Below, piece after piece: positions 37,885 through 49,293 of a stretch of 49,667 nt of DNA. Position 1 is the first letter of the stretch. The number at the start of each line of letters is the position of its first letter. Position numbers and translations under genes: made by a program. Source of the DNA: Sedimenticola sp. (GTDB lineage: Bacteria; Pseudomonadota; Gammaproteobacteria; Chromatiales; Chromatiaceae); assembly GCA_026984735.1 (NCBI GenBank), contig JALSRN010000055.1, positions 1 through 49,667 of the forward strand, in the 5' to 3' direction. The notes beneath the pieces were generated by a model that was not told where the DNA came from, searched no databases, and saw only the letters and a program-made list of their open reading frames with translations.

Positions 37885-38962
37885 GGCCTCCTCCCCTGCC
37901 AGCCTGTTCGCCCGGCTGCGGCTGCACCGCGGCGGCTTCGCCATGGAGATGGAGATGCGGCTGGAGCAGCCGCTGGTGGCCGCCCTCTACGGCCCTTCCG
38001 GCTGCGGGAAGAGCAGTTTTCTGCGCGCCCTCGCGGGCCTGGAACCGGCCGCCGAAGGCGTCGTCCGGGTGAACGGACGTTCGTGGCAGGAGAGCGCGCG
38101 CGGCATCATGCTGCCCCCCCACCGGCGCGAAGTGGGCCTGGTGTTTCAGGAGAGCCGCCTCTTCCCCCATCTCGACGTGGAAGGGAACCTCGCGTTCGGC
38201 GCGCGGCAGCGAAAGAACGGCCCTTCGCCGGAGCGGTTTCGCGAGACGGTGGCTCTCTTCGGGCTGGATAAACTGCTCCGGCGCCGCCCCGACACCCTCT
38301 CCGGCGGCGAAAAACAGAGGGTGGCCATCGCCCGCGCCCTCCTCTCCGGCCCGCGCCTGCTGCTCCTGGACGAGCCGCTGAGCGCGGTGGACGCGGCCCA
38401 CAAGGCGGAGATCTTCCCTTATCTGGAGCGGCTGTTCCACCGCATCCGAATCCCCGTCATCCTCGTCAGCCACGACTGGCGGGAGGTGCTGCGTCTCTCC
38501 AGGGAGGTCTACATCATGGAACAGGGGCGCCTGCGCCGCCACGGCGACACTCTGGAGCTGCAATACGAGAGGAACGACTATCGGCTCAACGCGCTGGAAG
38601 CGAGAGTCCACCGCTGGTGCGAAGCGGAACGACTGATGGAGCTCCACATCGGCGGAGATCTGATCCGCGTTCCCTCCCAAGAGCCGCCCCGCACGGAAAG
38701 CATGCGGCTGCTGGTCAGCCCGCTGGAAGTGGCGGTGAGCCGCGAGCCGGTGACCCGCAGCAGCATCCTCAACGTGCTGCGCTGCCGCCTCGGGTCGGTG
38801 CGGCTGCTCGACGAAGGGAGGGCGGCGCTCGACTTGGAGGGCGACGGCTGGCGCCTGCAGGCGGTGATCACCCAAGCCTCCACCCGCCGCCTGGAGCTGA
38901 AGCCCGGGGTGGAGCTCTACGCGCTCATCAAGAGCGTGCTGGTGGACCACTCCCGATTTTGA
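37877..38962 (+). CDS. modC: Molybdate ABC transporter ATP-binding protein
   Basis: A 361-residue ATPase. Walker A is GPSGCGKSS, the Q-loop LVFQESRLFPHL, the signature LSGGEKQRVAIARALL, Walker B LLLLDEPLSAVD and the switch His in VSHDW. The C-terminal TOBE/Mop domain (SREPVTRSSILNVLRCR) binds molybdate in homologues and can inhibit transport. No modE regulator is nearby. The gap to the next gene is 44 nt and shows nothing clear. Confidence 0.95.
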   Translation: MAEASSPASLFARLRLHRGGFAMEMEMRLEQPLVAALYGPSGCGKSSFLRALAGLEPAAEGVVRVNGRSWQESARGIMLPPHRREVGLVFQESRLFPHLDVEGNLAFGARQRKNGPSPERFRETVALFGLDKLLRRRPDTLSGGEKQRVAIARALLSGPRLLLLDEPLSAVDAAHKAEIFPYLERLFHRIRIPVILVSHDWREVLRLSREVYIMEQGRLRRHGDTLELQYERNDYRLNALEARVHRWCEAERLMELHIGGDLIRVPSQEPPRTESMRLLVSPLEVAVSREPVTRSSILNVLRCRLGSVRLLDEGRAALDLEGDGWRLQAVITQASTRRLELKPGVELYALIKSVLVDHSRF

Positions 38963-39006
38963 TCCCTCTCTCCAATCGCGAGCGCACGGCCGTCAGCGTC
39001 TGGAAA

Positions 39007-39441
39007 TCACCTGCCCGCCACGGCGCGCCGCAGGAACCAGCCGCCGAACAGCAGCAGCAACACGCCACCCGCCGCATAGATGAGCGGCAGGGCCCAGAGG
39101 GCGGAGAAACTGGCGATCACCGCCTTCTCCGGGTGGGCGGGGTCGTAGCGCACAGGGACCAAATCGCCGGTCCGGAAGTGGTCTGCCCGCCGCACCTCGT
39201 TGGAGCGGAACCGCACCTGCCGCCCTTTCGCGGTGGTGAACTTCACTTCGGGCAGGTAGATCAGCTTCCCCTTGCCGGGCCGCCCCTGGAGATAGGGCGC
39301 CATGCGCACCACCGTCCCCTGCGCCGCCTCGGTGCGCGCCAGCAAGGTGCGGGAGTGGTCGAAAGCGAGCCACCCCTTGCCCAGCAGCAGGGCGGAAAGG
39401 GCCAGCAACACCAGTGGAACGAAGTATTCGAAGAATTTCAT
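39007..39441 (-). CDS. DUF3592-family membrane protein
   Basis: A 144-residue protein with a helix at each end (EYFVPLVLLALSALLLGKGW and WALPLIYAAGGVLLLLFGGWF) and a central beta-rich soluble part containing GTVVRMAPYLQG, VKFTTAKGRQVRFRS and GDLVPVRYDPAHPEKAVI, the DUF3592 pattern. The function is unknown. It overlaps the deacylase gene by 4 nt and is the last gene of the murU group. Confidence 0.78.
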   Translation of the reverse strand: MKFFEYFVPLVLLALSALLLGKGWLAFDHSRTLLARTEAAQGTVVRMAPYLQGRPGKGKLIYLPEVKFTTAKGRQVRFRSNEVRRADHFRTGDLVPVRYDPAHPEKAVIASFSALWALPLIYAAGGVLLLLFGGWFLRRAVAGR

Positions 39442-40468
39442 GCCGCATCTCCAGCGTCGGTTTGCGGATCGTACCGCTCCATCAGATAGCAGAGGCAGTC
39501 CTGACGAATCACCGCCTCGTCGCGGGTAAGCATGGAGGGCATCACCGGCGTGCGGGTCAACAACGAGCGGCCCTCAACCGTGAAGTAGCGAGCGGCCACA
39601 TCCTGGTCCTCTTCGCCGCGCACCTCCAGCGGCAACCCCACGCCCGCCCTCACCGTTCCAAAGAAGGTTCCCGCCGGCAGTTCGCGGAAGTTGAGCCGCT
39701 CGAGATCGTCCGGCAGACAGAGGTCGAGATCCTGACAGCCGAAACCGAAGCGGACACCGTCGGGGATCCTCACCACCGCCACCGTGTGGAAGAGGTCGAT
39801 GTCGTGCGCCGGCACCGGATGGGCGGGATGACGCGCCAGATGCAAACAGGCCTCCAGATAGTCGGCAGCATGCTCCACCCCATGGAACTGCCCCACCTTG
39901 CCACACTCCAGGGTCACCGCCGGGCAGAGGCGGCTCATGGCCATGGAGGCCACCCCCCTGGGCCGGATGAAATAGACCACCACCCGGCTGAAGAGCACGG
40001 CCAGGTGCAACGCCTCGTTGCGGACGACGTTGACGCAGGCGTAGTGGGGATTGAGGCCGGTGTTGTTGTGCAGATCGATGCTGGCGAACACCTGCCGCCG
40101 CGCCATCGCCTCCACCACCCGCTCCATCATGGCGTGCTCCGCCGTCCGCGGCAGGGCGCTGCCGGGCCAGACGCGGTTGTAGTCGGGCTGCCCCGGCAAC
40201 CGGCGCACACCCGCCTTGGCCGCCTCGGTATTGCCGATGAAAAGAGAGAGGGCCCGGGGCAACGCCGGCCCGGCGCCTCCGGAAAACTTCTTCAGCAGTC
40301 GCCGCACCGCCTCCCAGCCCACGTCTTCGTTGCCGTGCAAGAGCACCGAGACGAAGAGGGGCCGGTCGCGCCGTCCCGGCAGATGGATGAGGGCGGGACC
40401 GCCGAGCGCGTCGTGAAGCTGGTCCGCGCGCAGCTCCAACAGCCCCGACGGCAGGCTTTCCAACTCCT

Positions 40469-40475
<7 letters not shown>
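39438..40475 (-). CDS. AstE/aspartoacylase-like zinc deacylase
   Basis: A 345-residue protein of the AstE/AspA family (M14-like zinc amidohydrolases that remove an acyl group from an amino acid). Zinc ligands are H47 and E50 (LLHGNEDVG) and H136 (SIDLHNNTG); the catalytic Glu is E190 in AVTLECGKVGQ, compared with TLELGK in AstE. The GTG at 40475 has GGAG 6 nt upstream and overlaps the end of the ligase-like gene by 7 nt. Coupled to a GCS2-like ligase, it may hydrolyse an amide that its partner makes, or process a related compound. It is unlikely to be AstE itself because no arginine succinyltransferase genes are near. The substrate is unknown. Confidence 0.82.
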
Positions 40476-42611
<2,136 letters not shown>

Positions 42612-42612
<1 letters not shown>

Positions 42613-43874
42613 TATTTCTTCTTCATGGAGTTGAAGAACTCCTCGTTGGTCTTGGTCTGCTTGAGCTTGTCGTAGAGGAACTCCATGGCCGCCAGCTCAT
42701 CCATGGGGTGCAGGATCTTGCGCAGGATCCACATCTTCTGCAGCTCGTCCGGAGGCACCAGCAGCTCCTCGCGGCGGGTGCCGGAGCGGTTGATGTTGAT
42801 GGCCGGGAAGATCCGCTTCTCGGCGATGCGGCGATCCAGATGCACCTCCATGTTGCCCGTGCCCTTGAACTCCTCGTAGATCACGTCGTCCATGCGCGAG
42901 CCGGTATCCACCAGGGCGGTGGCGATGATGGTAAGGGAGCCCCCCTCTTCCACGTTGCGGGCGGCGCCGAAGAACCGCTTGGGCTTCTGCAGGGCGTTGG
43001 CGTCCACGCCGCCGGTGAGCACCTTGCCCGAGGAGGGCACCACGGTGTTGTAGGCACGCGCCAGCCGGGTGATGGAATCGAGCAGGATCACCACGTCGCG
43101 GTTGTGCTCCACCAGCCGCTTGGCTTTGGCGATGACCATCTCCGCCACCTGCACATGGCGCGTCGGTGGCTCGTCGAAAGTGGAGGAGATCACCTCGGCG
43201 CGCTGCACCGAACGCTGCATCTCGGTCACCTCCTCGGGCCGCTCGTCGATGAGAAGGATGATGAGATAGACCTCGGGATGGTTGTTGACGATGGACTGGG
43301 CGATGTTCTGCATCATCATGGTCTTGCCCGCCTTGGGCGGGGAGACGATGAGGCCGCGCTGCCCTTTCCCCACCGGCGCCACCAGCTCGATGGTGCGCGC
43401 GGTAATATCCTCGGTGGAACCGTTGCCCATCTCCAGATGGAACCGCTCGTTGGGAAAGAGCGGCGTGAAGTTCTCGAACAGAATCTTGTTCTTGGCGGCG
43501 TCCGGTTTGTCGTAGTTGATCTCGTCCACCTTGAGCAGAGCGAAGTAGCGCTCGTTGTCCTTGGGCGGACGGATGGTGCCGGTGATGGTGTCGCCAGTGC
43601 GCAGCGAGAAGCGGCGGATCTGGCTGGGGCTGACGTAGATGTCGTCCGGCCCCGCCAGGAAGGAAGAGTCGGCCGAACGCAAAAAGCCGAAGCCGTCCTG
43701 GAGGATCTCCAGCACGCCGCCGCCGTAGATGTCCTCGCCCTTCTTGGCGTGGGCCTTGAGGATGGCGAAGATGAGATCCTGTTTGCGCGACCGGCCGGTT
43801 CCCTGGATGCCCATGGACTTGGCCAGCTCGGCCAGCTCGGCGACCGGCATTTTTTTCAGATCGTTGAGGTTCAT
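42612..43874 (-). CDS. rho: Transcription termination factor Rho
   Basis: A 420-residue hexameric RNA helicase (E. coli 419). The N-terminal RNA-binding domain has [30 protein letters not shown] (read in parts), Walker A is [11 protein letters not shown], and [22 protein letters not shown] and GGVDANAL (Q/R-loop region) are present. The start is ATG 43874 ([14 protein letters not shown]), matching E. coli. The frame is open 56 codons further to an ATG at 44042 right after trxA; that Arg/Ser/Pro-rich extension is unlike Rho and is probably untranslated leader. Neither ATG has a clear ribosome binding site. trxA-rho order is conserved. Confidence 0.96.
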
Positions 43875-43985
43875 TTCGGGTTTGCGGGTAGTTGGATGCC
43901 TGCTATGGGAGGAAGAGGTATCGGCGTCTGCCGATCGACTGGGAGGGGCCTCGCGCTCGGCGGATGGTCGTTGCTGTTCTCGTGG

Positions 43986-44025
43986 GCGCCGGGATCGACC
44001 CGGCGCGGCTGCGGATCGCCGCAGC
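43986..44025 (-). promoter_or_regulatory. Two tandem stem-loops in the rho leader
   Basis: There are two perfect hairpins: GCGCCGGG/CCCGGCGC (43986-44006, 5-nt loop) and GCTGCGG/CCGCAGC (44008-44025, 4-nt loop), one base apart. They lie between the trxA stop and the rho start, in the place where E. coli rho has its autogenously controlled leader. They have no T-tract. Confidence 0.5.
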
Positions 44026-44044
44026 ACCGATGTTTTTGCCATTT

Positions 44045-44371
44045 CTAGAGATTGCTGTCGATGAAGGCGGTGAGCTGCGACTTGGAAACCGCGCCCACCT
44101 TGGTGGCTTCCACCTCGCCGTTCTTGAACAGCATCAGCGTGGGGATGCCGCGGATGCCGTAGGCCGGTGGCGTGTCAGGATTGTCGTCGATGTTGAGCTT
44201 GGCGATCTTCAGGCGCCCTGCGTAGTCGTCCACCACCTCCTCGAGGACGGGTGCGATCATCTTGCAAGGACCGCACCACTCGGCCCAATAGTCCACGAGC
44301 ACGGGCAGCTCGGACTTGAGCACTTCTTCTTCAAAGTTGTCGTCCGACAACTCGATGATCTTGTCACTCAC
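44045..44371 (-). CDS. trxA: Thioredoxin 1
   Basis: A 108-residue cytosolic disulphide reductase. The active site W32-C33-G34-P35-C36 ([17 protein letters not shown]) and the cis-Pro loop [11 protein letters not shown] match E. coli TrxA. The start is GTG 44371 ([17 protein letters not shown]), with GGAG 9 nt upstream. It is divergent from rhlB and upstream of rho, exactly as in E. coli. Confidence 0.96.
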   Translation of the reverse strand: MSDKIIELSDDNFEEEVLKSELPVLVDYWAEWCGPCKMIAPVLEEVVDDYAGRLKIAKLNIDDNPDTPPAYGIRGIPTLMLFKNGEVEATKVGAVSKSQLTAFIDSNL

Positions 44372-44551
44372 TGACTGTTTCTCCAATATCGTTAATGATG
44401 ACGTGAACCCTGGAATCCACCTTTCCAGCCTAATGCTGGCATGGGTTCGCCCGCCACGGTATGGGCGAGCGGAGAACGCGATGGGGAAGTTCGAAACTCG
44501 GAACCAGGCTTTTGGGGTTGATGAAGTTCTTAATTTCGCCTGCTGAAAGCG

Positions 44552-44581
44552 ATTTTGCACCGAGCCGGTGCCTTTTTTCAA
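44552..44581 (-). promoter_or_regulatory. Possible trxA-rho promoter
   Basis: On the minus strand there is TTGAAA (44576-44581, 5 of 6), an 18-bp spacer and CAAAAT (44552-44557, 4 of 6). It gives a leader of about 170 nt before trxA. The spacer coincides with the hairpin described at 44557-44578. Confidence 0.3.
44557..44578 (+). terminator. Terminator-like hairpin upstream of rhlB
   Basis: GCACCG-AGC-CGGTGC followed by C and six T on the plus strand. The stem is only 6 bp but the T-tract is good. It lies about 50 nt before the rhlB ATG and could stop a short leader or small RNA transcribed from the trxA-rhlB gap. The rest of this 256-nt gap holds nothing else I recognise. Confidence 0.35.
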
Positions 44582-44627
44582 GACCTTGTTCTGGGATTGA
44601 AAAGGTCGATGGGGTATTCTACCGCCC

Positions 44628-45926
44628 ATGAATGAAAAAAGACACCTGACCGAGACCCGTTTCGACGACTTCGGCCTCTCCCAACCCATTCTCGCCGGCA
44701 TTCGCGACGCCGGCTTCGAATACTGCACCCCCATCCAGGCGGCCACCTTGCCGCACGCGTTGGCCGGCGAGGACGTGGCGGGCCAGGCCCAGACCGGCAC
44801 CGGCAAGACGGCGGCTTTTCTGCTGGCCACCTTCCACCACCTGGAGAAGCATCCGGCCCCACAAGGCCGCCGCCCCAACCAGCCCCGAGCGCTGATCCTG
44901 GCGCCCACCCGGGAGCTGGCCATTCAAATCGAGCGCGACGCGCGGGTGCTCGGCGCCCACACCGGACACAAGATCGAGGTGGTCTACGGCGGAACCGGCT
45001 ACGAGAAGCAGCGCAACGCGGTCAAGGCGGGGGTGGACATCCTCATCGGCACGCCGGGCCGGCTCATCGATTATTTCAAGCAGCGGGTCTTCGACCTGCG
45101 CGCGGTGCAGGTGGTGGTGCTGGACGAGGCCGACCGCATGTTCGACTTGGGCTTCATCAAGGACATCCGCTTTCTGCTGCGCCGCTGCCCGCCGCCGCGG
45201 AAGCGCCTGGGCATGCTTTTCTCCGCCACCCTCTCCTACCGGGTGACGGAACTCGCCTACGAGCACATGAACAACCCCCGCACCATCCAGGTGGAGCCCG
45301 AGCAGGTTACCGCTGACCAAGTGGAGGAGGTCGGCTACATGACCGCCAACGAAGAGAAAATTCCTCTGCTCATCGGCCTGCTGCGCAGCTTCGGGAGGGG
45401 CGCCCGCACCATCGTCTTCGTCAACACCAAGCGGGCCGCCGACGAAGTGTGGGGCTTTCTCGCCGGCAACGGCATCGAAGCGGCGGTGCTCTCCGGCGAT
45501 GTTCCACAGAAGAAGCGCATGAGCCTGTTGCGCAAGTTCACTGAAGGCCAGCTCGATGTGCTGGTGGCCACCGACGTGGCGGCGCGCGGACTGCACATTC
45601 CCGGAGTGACCCACGTGATCAACTTCGACCTTCCCGAGGATGCGGAAGACTATGTGCATCGGATCGGCCGCACCGGTCGCGCCGGTGCCGCGGGAACGGC
45701 GATCAGCTTCGTCTGTGAGACCTACGCCTTCTCGCTCCCCGACATCGAAGCTTTTACCGGCCACCGCATCCCCATGCACCCGGTTCCCGAGGAACTGCTG
45801 GTGCCCGTGGACCCGGCCAGCCGGGTGCGCCCAAAGAGGAAGCGGCGTCCCGACCGGCGCAGCGGCGGAGGCGCCCGCAAGCGCACGCGCAAACGAGCGG
45901 CGGCGGGGCAGCGCCACACCAGATAG
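44628..45926 (+). CDS. rhlB: DEAD-box RNA helicase RhlB
   Basis: A 432-residue ATP-dependent RNA helicase (E. coli RhlB 421, a degradosome part). The N-terminus [14 protein letters not shown] parallels E. coli KTHLTEQKFSDFAL. Motifs are the Q motif [23 protein letters not shown] (VLDEADRM), [15 protein letters not shown] and [10 protein letters not shown]. The C-terminal tail (about residue 395 on) is very basic ([20 protein letters not shown]), as in RhlB. The divergent trxA-rho neighbours confirm the assignment. The next gene starts 19 nt later on the same strand. Confidence 0.94.
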   Translation: MNEKRHLTETRFDDFGLSQPILAGIRDAGFEYCTPIQAATLPHALAGEDVAGQAQTGTGKTAAFLLATFHHLEKHPAPQGRRPNQPRALILAPTRELAIQIERDARVLGAHTGHKIEVVYGGTGYEKQRNAVKAGVDILIGTPGRLIDYFKQRVFDLRAVQVVVLDEADRMFDLGFIKDIRFLLRRCPPPRKRLGMLFSATLSYRVTELAYEHMNNPRTIQVEPEQVTADQVEEVGYMTANEEKIPLLIGLLRSFGRGARTIVFVNTKRAADEVWGFLAGNGIEAAVLSGDVPQKKRMSLLRKFTEGQLDVLVATDVAARGLHIPGVTHVINFDLPEDAEDYVHRIGRTGRAGAAGTAISFVCETYAFSLPDIEAFTGHRIPMHPVPEELLVPVDPASRVRPKRKRRPDRRSGGGARKRTRKRAAAGQRHTR

Positions 45927-45945
45927 TCAATCACCGCAGCGATCC

Positions 45946-48534
45946 ATGGCCGAACATCCATCCAGCCACACGAAAGGAACTCGTCGGCGCCGTAACGGAC
46001 ACCGCCTGCCGGGACTGGACTCTTTCCAGGGGCTCTATCTCACCCTCGCCAGCGTCCTCGTTGCACTGCTACTGGGCGGAGGATGGCTCTGGTACCACTA
46101 TGTGGTGGAAGCGACCAGTTGGCAGATCTCCAACCTGGAAAGCCGCACCCAGCTGGAGCACCGCTTCTTCCAGAGCGCCCTGCAATTGTGGCGGGTCAAC
46201 GAATGGCTCCAACACCAACTGGTGGAGCCCGGCATCCGCCAACCCGTCACTCTGGACTCGCGGATCAATGAATTCGTCGGCACTCTGCCGCCTGCCGACG
46301 AATTCCCCCCCCACAGTTCAATGCACGCGCTTCTAAAACGGATGCGCGAGGAAGAGGTGCCGGAACTGACCAAGCTGGCCCACCGTTTTCTCCAGATTTC
46401 GTTGGACAACAGCCGGCGTTTTCCTGCCACCACCATCATGGAGTCCCGCATGCAGGGAAACGCCACTTCTTTTTTCGATACGGTCAACGAAGTGATCGAC
46501 GAGCTCTCCGCCAACTCCGGCTTGAATGCGGACGAGCTGAAAATCCTCTTCGCCGCCTACCGGCTTCGAGACATCTGGCAAAAGATCCTCGGCGAGTTCC
46601 GGCTTCTGGTGGCCAACCGGTTCGGCGTTTTCGCCGACGACCCCAGTTCCGGCATGCAGGCGCGGGCGAGGAACATCGCCCTCTATTTCGAAGGGTTGCG
46701 CAATCAACTGCGCGCGCTTCAGTCGCTGCCTCTTCCCCCCGACGCATTCTTCCTCGAGGCTGGAACCTGGAAAGCGCTGGAGCAGACCGCCGATCGCTGG
46801 GAAAAGGGATACCACGAAGTGTTGAATGCGCTTTCCAGCGACAGCTGGCGAAAGGATCTGGAGTTCTACAAATCGGCCATCAACCCACACCTCATCGCTT
46901 TGCAGAAAGAGTTGAACCAGCTGCAAGAAACTCTAAGCAATGAATATGCAACAGATCTACAACGATTGAACCTCACCGCCCAAAGGCTGAGCCTGGGGTT
47001 GCTGGCGGTGACCTTGTTGGTCGCGCTGGCGATCCTGGCCGCCTACTTCTACCTGCATAACCGCATCATCCGCCCCATCTCCGAAACCACCCGGGCGCTG
47101 CGCCACGAGGCCATGGGACTCCATTCCAACCCAGTCCGCCTCCCCAAGACCAGGGAAACGCGGGAGCTGGTAAACGCTTTTGCCGAGATGCGCCGCGAGG
47201 TGCGCAGACGCCAGCAGGGGCTGGATCACCTCGCCCATCATGACCCGCTCACCCAGCTTCCCAACCGCGCGCTCTTCAAAGACCGCCTGGAACACGCGGT
47301 CAATCTCGCCAAGCGCAACAACCAAGCGGTGGCCCTGCTGTTTCTCGACCTCGACAACTTCAAGCAGATCAACGATACCCTCGGGCACCTTGCGGGTGAC
47401 GAGCTGCTGGTGATCGTGGGCCGCCGCCTGCGGGAGCTTCTGCGCCACACCGACACCGTGGCCCGCTTCGGCGGCGACGAGTTCGCCATCCTTCTGGAAA
47501 ACGTGGAAGGGAAACGCCAAGCCAGAAACATCGCCTCCAAGATCCTCGACGAGCTTTCCCAGCCCATCACCCTGGCGGGGCAGGAGTTTCACCTCACCGC
47601 CTCCCTCGGCATCGCCATGGCGCCTTACGACGACAGCCAACCGGACAACCTGATCCGCGACGCCGACACCGCCATGTACGAAGCCAAAAGACGCGGCAAG
47701 AACGCCTACTCTTTCTTCTCTTCGGAGCTTCTACAGCGCGCCACCAGCCAGCTCAACCTGGAGCGGGAGATCCGAGCGGCGCTGGAGAGAAATGAATTCA
47801 TTTTCCATTTCCAGCCCATCGTCCATACCGAAAACAAGAAGATCTACGGGGTGGAGGCTTTGTTACGCTGGAAATCGAACAAAGATCAGCTCCGCTACCC
47901 CGGAGAGTTCATGGAGACGCTGCTGGCCATGGATCCCCACCAGAGCTTCATGGAAAACCTCCTGTTACAAGTGGACAAACTGCAGACACGTTGTCTGGAA
48001 GAGCTGCAGATCCCTTTGCGGGTCTCCATCAATATGTCGGCTTCCGTCCTGCGCAGCGCCAACCGTCACAGCCAGATCCTGAACACCCTGCGGCAGCGCG
48101 CTCACCCCCAGCTGCTGCACATCGAGATCACCGAGGACACCCTGCTCGAAGATCTCGCCAACGCCCGTGTGTTGCTCACCGAGATCAAACGTTTGGGCAT
48201 CCCGCTGATCCTGGACGATTTCGGTACCGGCCAATCGTCGCTCAACCACCTGCGCTCCTTTCCCTTCGACGCCATCAAAATCGACCGTGAGTTCGTCATG
48301 AACATGGATCAGAAGCAGGACGACATCACCTTGGTGCGGGCGATCACCCAACTGGCCCACAGTTTCAACATGAAAGTCGTGGCGGAAGGGGTGGAGAAAG
48401 AGTCGCAGTATCGCTTCCTGGAAAAGATCGGCTGCGACTATCTTCAAGGCTATTATGTGGGCAAGCCGGTATCAGCCGCCCGGCTCTTCGCTCAACTCGA
48501 GCACTTGCGCAAACTTGCGCAGGCCGCCGGTTAG
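45946..48534 (+). CDS. Membrane GGDEF-EAL protein with a periplasmic sensor domain
   Basis: An 862-residue cyclic-di-GMP enzyme. Helix 1 lies at about residues 28-50. A periplasmic, mostly helical domain of about 290 residues follows, of no family I recognise, then helix 2 near residue 350, a HAMP-like segment (NRIIRPISETTRAL) and the GGDEF domain with intact GGDEF (about 510) and an inhibitory RxxD (RHTD) five residues before it. The EAL domain follows (GVEALLRW near 636). Catalytic EAL residues appear present (INMSA, IEITED, LDDFGTG, IKIDREF, AEGVE, LQGYYVGKP), although loop 6 reads DDFGTGQSS rather than the common GYSS. It could synthesise and/or degrade c-di-GMP. It may share a transcript with rhlB. 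Its last 63 nt overlap convergent yrfG. Confidence 0.9.
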   Translation: MAEHPSSHTKGTRRRRNGHRLPGLDSFQGLYLTLASVLVALLLGGGWLWYHYVVEATSWQISNLESRTQLEHRFFQSALQLWRVNEWLQHQLVEPGIRQPVTLDSRINEFVGTLPPADEFPPHSSMHALLKRMREEEVPELTKLAHRFLQISLDNSRRFPATTIMESRMQGNATSFFDTVNEVIDELSANSGLNADELKILFAAYRLRDIWQKILGEFRLLVANRFGVFADDPSSGMQARARNIALYFEGLRNQLRALQSLPLPPDAFFLEAGTWKALEQTADRWEKGYHEVLNALSSDSWRKDLEFYKSAINPHLIALQKELNQLQETLSNEYATDLQRLNLTAQRLSLGLLAVTLLVALAILAAYFYLHNRIIRPISETTRALRHEAMGLHSNPVRLPKTRETRELVNAFAEMRREVRRRQQGLDHLAHHDPLTQLPNRALFKDRLEHAVNLAKRNNQAVALLFLDLDNFKQINDTLGHLAGDELLVIVGRRLRELLRHTDTVARFGGDEFAILLENVEGKRQARNIASKILDELSQPITLAGQEFHLTASLGIAMAPYDDSQPDNLIRDADTAMYEAKRRGKNAYSFFSSELLQRATSQLNLEREIRAALERNEFIFHFQPIVHTENKKIYGVEALLRWKSNKDQLRYPGEFMETLLAMDPHQSFMENLLLQVDKLQTRCLEELQIPLRVSINMSASVLRSANRHSQILNTLRQRAHPQLLHIEITEDTLLEDLANARVLLTEIKRLGIPLILDDFGTGQSSLNHLRSFPFDAIKIDREFVMNMDQKQDDITLVRAITQLAHSFNMKVVAEGVEKESQYRFLEKIGCDYLQGYYVGKPVSAARLFAQLEHLRKLAQAAG

Positions 48535-49200
48535 CGAGCCGAAATCGGCCACCGCCGCGAAATCTCCCCGGGGCCGGGCCGGCTGGCGGGAGTCGGGACG
48601 CAACACGTGCAGCAGATGGCGGATCCCCCAGCTTCGCGCCGACTCGAGCACCGCGACGCTGTCGTCCACGAAGAGGGTGCGCCGGGGATCGAAACGAACC
48701 CGCCGCCGAAGCCGCTCCCAAAAGGCGGGATTCTCCTTGGGAAGACCCAGGTCGTGGGCGGAAACCACCAGATCGAGCCGGTCGCCCAGCGCGGTCTTGT
48801 GCATCTTCAACTGCAAGGACTTCTGGTGGGCATTGGTCACCAGCACCCGCGTCTTGCCGGCCGCTTGCAGCAGGTCGAGAAACTCGGGCACCTGGGGATG
48901 GACGCGGATGAGGTGCTCCACCTCGGCCTTCAGCAGAGGAATGTCCAGCCCCAGCTCCCGGCTCCAGTAGTCCAAGCAGTACCAGTCGAGGGTGCCCTCC
49001 ACCGATCGGTAGCGCCGTTCCAGCTCTTTTTTGGCCGCCGCCACGGAGATTCCCCGCAGCTCGGCGTAGCGACGGGGCACGTGCTCCAGCCAGAAATGGT
49101 TGTCGAAATGGAGATCCAACAGCGTGCCGTCCATGTCCAGCAACACGGTATCGATGGCGTTCCAGGCCGCGGAGGAAGCCGGGTCAAAAACCGTTTGCAC
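48472..49200 (-). CDS. yrfG: HAD-family GMP/IMP nucleotidase YrfG
   Basis: A 242-residue haloacid-dehalogenase-type phosphatase releasing phosphate from purine nucleotides. The nucleophile motif is TVLLDMDGTLLDLHFDN; WYCLDYWSRELGLDI, VTNAHQKSL and TLFVDDSVAVLESA follow E. coli YrfG (222 residues). The GTG at 49200 is chosen because it lies just before the conserved domain; the open frame reaches 49293 with an Arg-rich, unrelated stretch. It overlaps the 3' end of the GGDEF-EAL gene tail to tail by 63 nt. It is divergent from cysQ. Confidence 0.88.
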   Translation of the reverse strand: MQTVFDPASSAAWNAIDTVLLDMDGTLLDLHFDNHFWLEHVPRRYAELRGISVAAAKKELERRYRSVEGTLDWYCLDYWSRELGLDIPLLKAEVEHLIRVHPQVPEFLDLLQAAGKTRVLVTNAHQKSLQLKMHKTALGDRLDLVVSAHDLGLPKENPAFWERLRRRVRFDPRRTLFVDDSVAVLESARSWGIRHLLHVLRPDSRQPARPRGDFAAVADFGSLTGGLRKFAQVLELSEEPGG

Positions 49201-49293
49201 TGGAGCTGTACCCTTTGTAGCCTTGGATCGTCGCCGGAAAAGCCGCCGACCACGCGGCATCCGGCGTTCGCAACCGATGGGAATCCATTGCAC

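Noticed and set aside
49201-49293. Upstream extension of yrfG to 49293
   Set aside because: The added Arg-rich residues do not resemble YrfG, whose conserved start fits the GTG at 49200; the region is better read as the yrfG-cysQ gap.
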